Shown here: positions 61,287 to 64,000 of the stretch, piece after piece
Layout of the letters: each line of letters opens with the position of its first letter
Numbering within the stretch: the stretch's first letter is position 1
Origin: Proteobacteria bacterium SG_bin4
GTDB taxonomy: Bacteria; Pseudomonadota; Gammaproteobacteria; Burkholderiales; Nitrosomonadaceae
Direction of reading: 5' to 3'
NCBI GenBank assembly: GCA_002083395.1
Contig: LWDH01000053.1
Location: 1 to 64,000, forward strand
Length of the DNA: 64,000 nucleotides
Position numbers and translations under genes: made by a program
Notes under the pieces: model-generated
What the model saw: only the letters and a program-made list of their open reading frames with translations
Database searches by the model: none
Told to the model about the DNA's origin: nothing

Positions 61287-61312
61287 GATGCGCCTTCTGA
61301 CGTCGGCGCATC
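61287..61312. repeat. Short palindrome gatgcgcc/ggcgcatc
   Basis: An eight-pair stem with a ten-base spacer lies between the HTH gene and the AT-rich hypothetical gene and is followed by ctacc. It looks like a second kind of dispersed intergenic palindrome. No second copy was found in the window. Confidence 0.45.
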
Positions 61313-61352
61313 CTACCATGCTTGATATCATTCCAATTCGCCATGTACCATG

Positions 61353-61988
61353 TTAAATCTGTTTCTTGCAGCATGAATTTATGTGTTCTTTTATTGTAGA
61401 AATCAATATTTCTGAGAAATTAATGGAAAAACGTTTTATTCTAGAATCATTTAATTCATCTTCAAATTTTTTAAATTCATCGTCGAAGGTTTTTAATTTA
61501 TTTCTAGCTAAATATATCCATCCACTGATTTTGCGAATGTTTAAAGCTTCTTTCTTATAATCATCTAGTGCGATAGATTCCAAATTTCTTTTTATGCTCG
61601 AGAGATTCATGTAAACCCTTACAGTTTCGCCTGCGCCAAGAATCGGATCAGTTTTTAATGATTCATGAAGATATAAGCTTTCAAAACCCCCACCAGATTT
61701 CGGTTTGTACCACTTCTCATTAACATAAAACTCAATGCCGATTTTTCCTAAGCGAGTGTTAACTTTTCCAACGTTGCTGATAGTAATTTGAATTTTTGAA
61801 TTATCACTAGGTGAAATATCGCCAGTAACATTCAGTTTTACTTGTCGGGATTGATAAACGGTATATAAATTCCATATGATACTGGCAGCAAAACCTACCA
61901 ATGCAATCAAAATAGATAGATCGTTACACCACCAAAAATTAATATTTGCTATCCATTCTTCAATATTCATTGTAAATGTAGCCAACAT
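61353..61988 (-). CDS. AT-rich hypothetical membrane-anchored protein
   Basis: This is a 211-residue protein with one membrane helix near the N-terminus (LSILIALVGFAASIIWNLYTVYQS), followed by a beta-rich domain (KLNVTGDISPSDNSKIQITISNVG) and a helical end with CC near the C-terminus. No family was recognised. Its base composition is clearly more AT-rich than both neighbours, which suggests recent acquisition. The start may be 61988 or the ATG six codons later; neither has a clear ribosome binding site. Confidence 0.6.
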   Translation of the reverse strand: MLATFTMNIEEWIANINFWWCNDLSILIALVGFAASIIWNLYTVYQSRQVKLNVTGDISPSDNSKIQITISNVGKVNTRLGKIGIEFYVNEKWYKPKSGGGFESLYLHESLKTDPILGAGETVRVYMNLSSIKRNLESIALDDYKKEALNIRKISGWIYLARNKLKTFDDEFKKFEDELNDSRIKRFSINFSEILISTIKEHINSCCKKQI

Positions 61989-62041
61989 AATTCAAACCAG
62001 AAAGTATCTATTATTGAGGTTTGAAATTTGATTAAGCGTTA

Positions 62042-64000
62042 TTACCTCGTCAACCCCGCATACAAAACTGGCAATTTCTCCGGCAACCGTTCCACATGAT
62101 CGACCACCAAATAATTACGTTCACCGAAAATCCTTGACACGTACTGATCGGCGCGCGGATCCAGGCTCATGCAGTAGGTGAGAATGCCGGAGCGGCCGGC
62201 TTCTTCGACGGCTTTTTTGGTGTCGTGGCGCAGGTATTGCGGGTCGCGTACGTCGACATCCGCCGGTTCGCCGTCGGTAATCACCAGCAGCAGTTTTTTC
62301 GCCGATTTTTGCAGTTTCAGGTAATGCGTGGCGTGGCGCATTGCGGCACCCATGCGGGTCGACAATTGCCCGGTCATGCCAGCGAGTTTGGCTTTGGGGA
62401 TTTCATCGTACGGCTGGTCGAAGTCCTTGAAACGGAAGTACTCGACGTCGTGGCGTCCGTCGGAGCAGAAGCCGTGGATCGCGAACGGGTCGCCGATTTT
62501 GTTGATGGCGTTGGCGAGCAATACCGTTGCTTGCCGCGTCAGGTCGAGCACCGAGTAGTCGTGTCCGGCAACCTTATCGTTGGTCGATTCGGACAAGTCG
62601 AGCAATACCAGCACGGAAATATCGCGCACTTTGCGCACCGAGCGCATCATGATGCGCGGGTCGGGTTGCATGCCCATGCGGATGTCGATCATCGAGCGGA
62701 TGGCGGCGTTGATATCGATTTCGTCGCCGTCTTCAAGCTTGCGGATGCGACGCGTGCCTTGCGGCTGCATCGCGTCAAGCAGGAATTTCATGCGCGCGAT
62801 TTCGCGTTTGTATTGGTTGGCAATGTCGTCGATGCATTGCATATCGCCCAATTTGGCGCGTTTTTCCTGTACCGTCGCCCAATCGGGACGCTCCAATTGG
62901 ATTTGGTAATCCCATTCGGAATAGTGGTAGGGCGCCGATACCGGTTCCTTGCCTTCCATATCGTTGTACGACACGCCCATGTCTTCGTACGGGAAGAATT
63001 CGGTGCCCATCACCCAGATTTCCTCTGCATCGTCACCGGCGGTTTCCACGTCGAGTTCGTTGGCGAATTCCATTACGTTAACGTATTTGCGCACTTGTTT
63101 CGGCGCATCGTAACCGGCGGACAGTGATTTGTTGAAGTCAAATTCCTCGAATTCCCAGAAATAGCGGTTGTCGTCGCGGTACGGCGCGGTGAGTATATCG
63201 GTGCGCGGGTTATACGGAATCTTTTTGTCCATGAAGCTGTGCGCCAATTGCACGCCGATGTCCCACGAGGTTTTATGACTATCGAGCTTATCGTGCGCAG
63301 CCTTGAACAGTTTGCGGCCTTCCGCGATCCAAGGATCCTTATCTTTGTAATCCGGGTCGAGCAGGGCGCGCGCCAGGCGGTTCAGGTAATCGCCCATCGA
63401 GGCGTTCATGTCTGGGGTGGCGCTATGTAGTACCGACCAGGTGTGACGCAAACCGGGGAAGCGGCGAATCGACAGTTCTTCGATGCGCGCGTCTTCTATC
63501 ACCGAAATCACCGCCATTTGCAGCGGATTCAAGCTTTCCGCGGAAATCGGCTGCTTGGTTTCGACCAGATGCGCGGCGGCATGGGCTGCAGCGGCGCGGT
63601 AGACTTCGGTCGCCGGCACATCGCCGAACGCATCGTAGGCATCGGGCAGGTGAATAAAATAGTTTTCGATAAACGGCTTGTAGCCTTCGCGGGTTTCAAA
63701 GTCGCCGGAAGTGGGTTTCATGAAAAAATCACGCGCCCACAGTGCACGCAGATACATATTGATGCGACGTTGCACATCCACAAACAGCGTGCCTTTACGT
63801 TCTTTTTGCAATACTGCCAGCGATTCCTTCGATTCCAGTCCGAAATAGCGGATTTGCTCTTCGTAATCGGTGCGGTGCGCGTGCGCGCCCCACATCGCCC
63901 AGCGGCGTAGGCCGCCAAGGGTTAGTTGCCCGAATAGAATATCCAGTTTGCTAAGCATGGGACGCATGCCGCGCGGTGCCTGGGCAATCAACATATTCAG
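62042..64000 (-). CDS. cbbO: CbbO/NorD-like vWA-domain protein (partial, N-terminus beyond window)
   Basis: The C-terminal 650 or so residues are seen; the frame runs off the right edge. The C-terminal 200 residues are a von Willebrand A domain with the metal site LVLLDLSESTNDK and VITDGEPADVDV. The preceding part has the CbbO/NorD-type helical region (VYRAAAAHAAAHLVETK, ISVIEDARIEELSIRRFPGL). CbbO works with the AAA+ protein CbbQ as a RubisCO activase; NorD does the same for nitric oxide reductase. In an autotrophic ammonia oxidiser both are possible. I favour CbbO because of overall length and sequence feel, but the next genes to the right would decide. Confidence 0.75.
   Translation of the reverse strand: MNMLIAQAPRGMRPMLSKLDILFGQLTLGGLRRWAMWGAHAHRTDYEEQIRYFGLESKESLAVLQKERKGTLFVDVQRRINMYLRALWARDFFMKPTSGDFETREGYKPFIENYFIHLPDAYDAFGDVPATEVYRAAAAHAAAHLVETKQPISAESLNPLQMAVISVIEDARIEELSIRRFPGLRHTWSVLHSATPDMNASMGDYLNRLARALLDPDYKDKDPWIAEGRKLFKAAHDKLDSHKTSWDIGVQLAHSFMDKKIPYNPRTDILTAPYRDDNRYFWEFEEFDFNKSLSAGYDAPKQVRKYVNVMEFANELDVETAGDDAEEIWVMGTEFFPYEDMGVSYNDMEGKEPVSAPYHYSEWDYQIQLERPDWATVQEKRAKLGDMQCIDDIANQYKREIARMKFLLDAMQPQGTRRIRKLEDGDEIDINAAIRSMIDIRMGMQPDPRIMMRSVRKVRDISVLVLLDLSESTNDKVAGHDYSVLDLTRQATVLLANAINKIGDPFAIHGFCSDGRHDVEYFRFKDFDQPYDEIPKAKLAGMTGQLSTRMGAAMRHATHYLKLQKSAKKLLLVITDGEPADVDVRDPQYLRHDTKKAVEEAGRSGILTYCMSLDPRADQYVSRIFGERNYLVVDHVERLPEKLPVLYAGLTR

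Noticed and set aside
62225..63127. 300-codon open frame on the plus strand opposite the CbbO-like gene
   Set aside because: It is antisense to a well-supported vWA gene, with no recognisable domain and His/Arg/Phe-rich shadow composition.
62042..64000. NorD of a nitric oxide reductase cluster
   Set aside because: It is possible, but no norCBQ genes are visible and the organism is likely autotrophic. CbbO was kept as the first choice with moderate confidence.

Overview
The window looks like chromosome of an ammonia-oxidising betaproteobacterium, most likely Nitrosomonas or a close relative (Nitrosomonadaceae). Supporting features are a Rh-type (not AmtB-type) ammonium channel, a CbbO-like RubisCO activase partner running off the right end, and the typical betaproteobacterial gene order leuC-leuD-leuB-asd-fimV-truA-trpF-trpB-trpA-accD-folC-SPOR-cvpA-purF-metZ.

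Layout. 1-7,000: an AT-rich, probably acquired ABC-type ATPase with a HEPN-like tail, an endonuclease/exonuclease/phosphatase-fold protein, a lipoprotein hydrolase and an OxlT-like transporter. 7,000-15,600: an accessory island. It holds a TIR protein, a MoxR-type AAA+ ATPase and a membrane protein ending in an FGE-sulfatase/C-type-lectin-like domain, whose reading frame is cut by one in-frame stop. Next come a REP-associated transposase (RAYT) between two REP palindromes, a second FGE/lectin-type protein and a VapBC pair. Just upstream of the second lectin gene is a 55-base stretch that pairs with the 3' end of that gene. They differ at ten positions, nine of them adenines in the upstream copy. 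This is the signature of a diversity-generating retroelement (DGR) template/variable repeat pair, although no reverse transcriptase is visible. 15,700-25,900: GST-like protein and HxlR regulator, a large repeat adhesin, the Rh channel, and a rubrerythrin/Fe-S/DUF3501/CNP1 cluster with a perfect FNR-type box.

26,200-47,300: housekeeping genes for leucine, aspartate-family, tryptophan, fatty-acid, folate and purine synthesis, methionine sulfhydrylation, two cyclophilins and cysteinyl-tRNA synthetase. 47,400-58,000: a membrane methyltransferase with motAB, an Atm1-type ABC exporter, an atypical NRAMP-like transporter, a Kef-type antiporter and an unidentified large membrane protein. 58,200-64,000: a fused dihydroxyacetone kinase, a MazF-type toxin-antitoxin pair, a third REP palindrome, an orphan HTH protein, an AT-rich hypothetical gene and the CbbO-like gene.

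How the island may work (inference): the TIR protein would be the NAD-consuming effector, the MoxR ATPase the NTP-driven switch, and the lectin-like FGE domains the sensors. The template/variable repeat pair indicates that these sensors were, or still are, diversified by targeted adenine mutagenesis. No tRNA, rRNA, CRISPR array or intact insertion sequence was seen.
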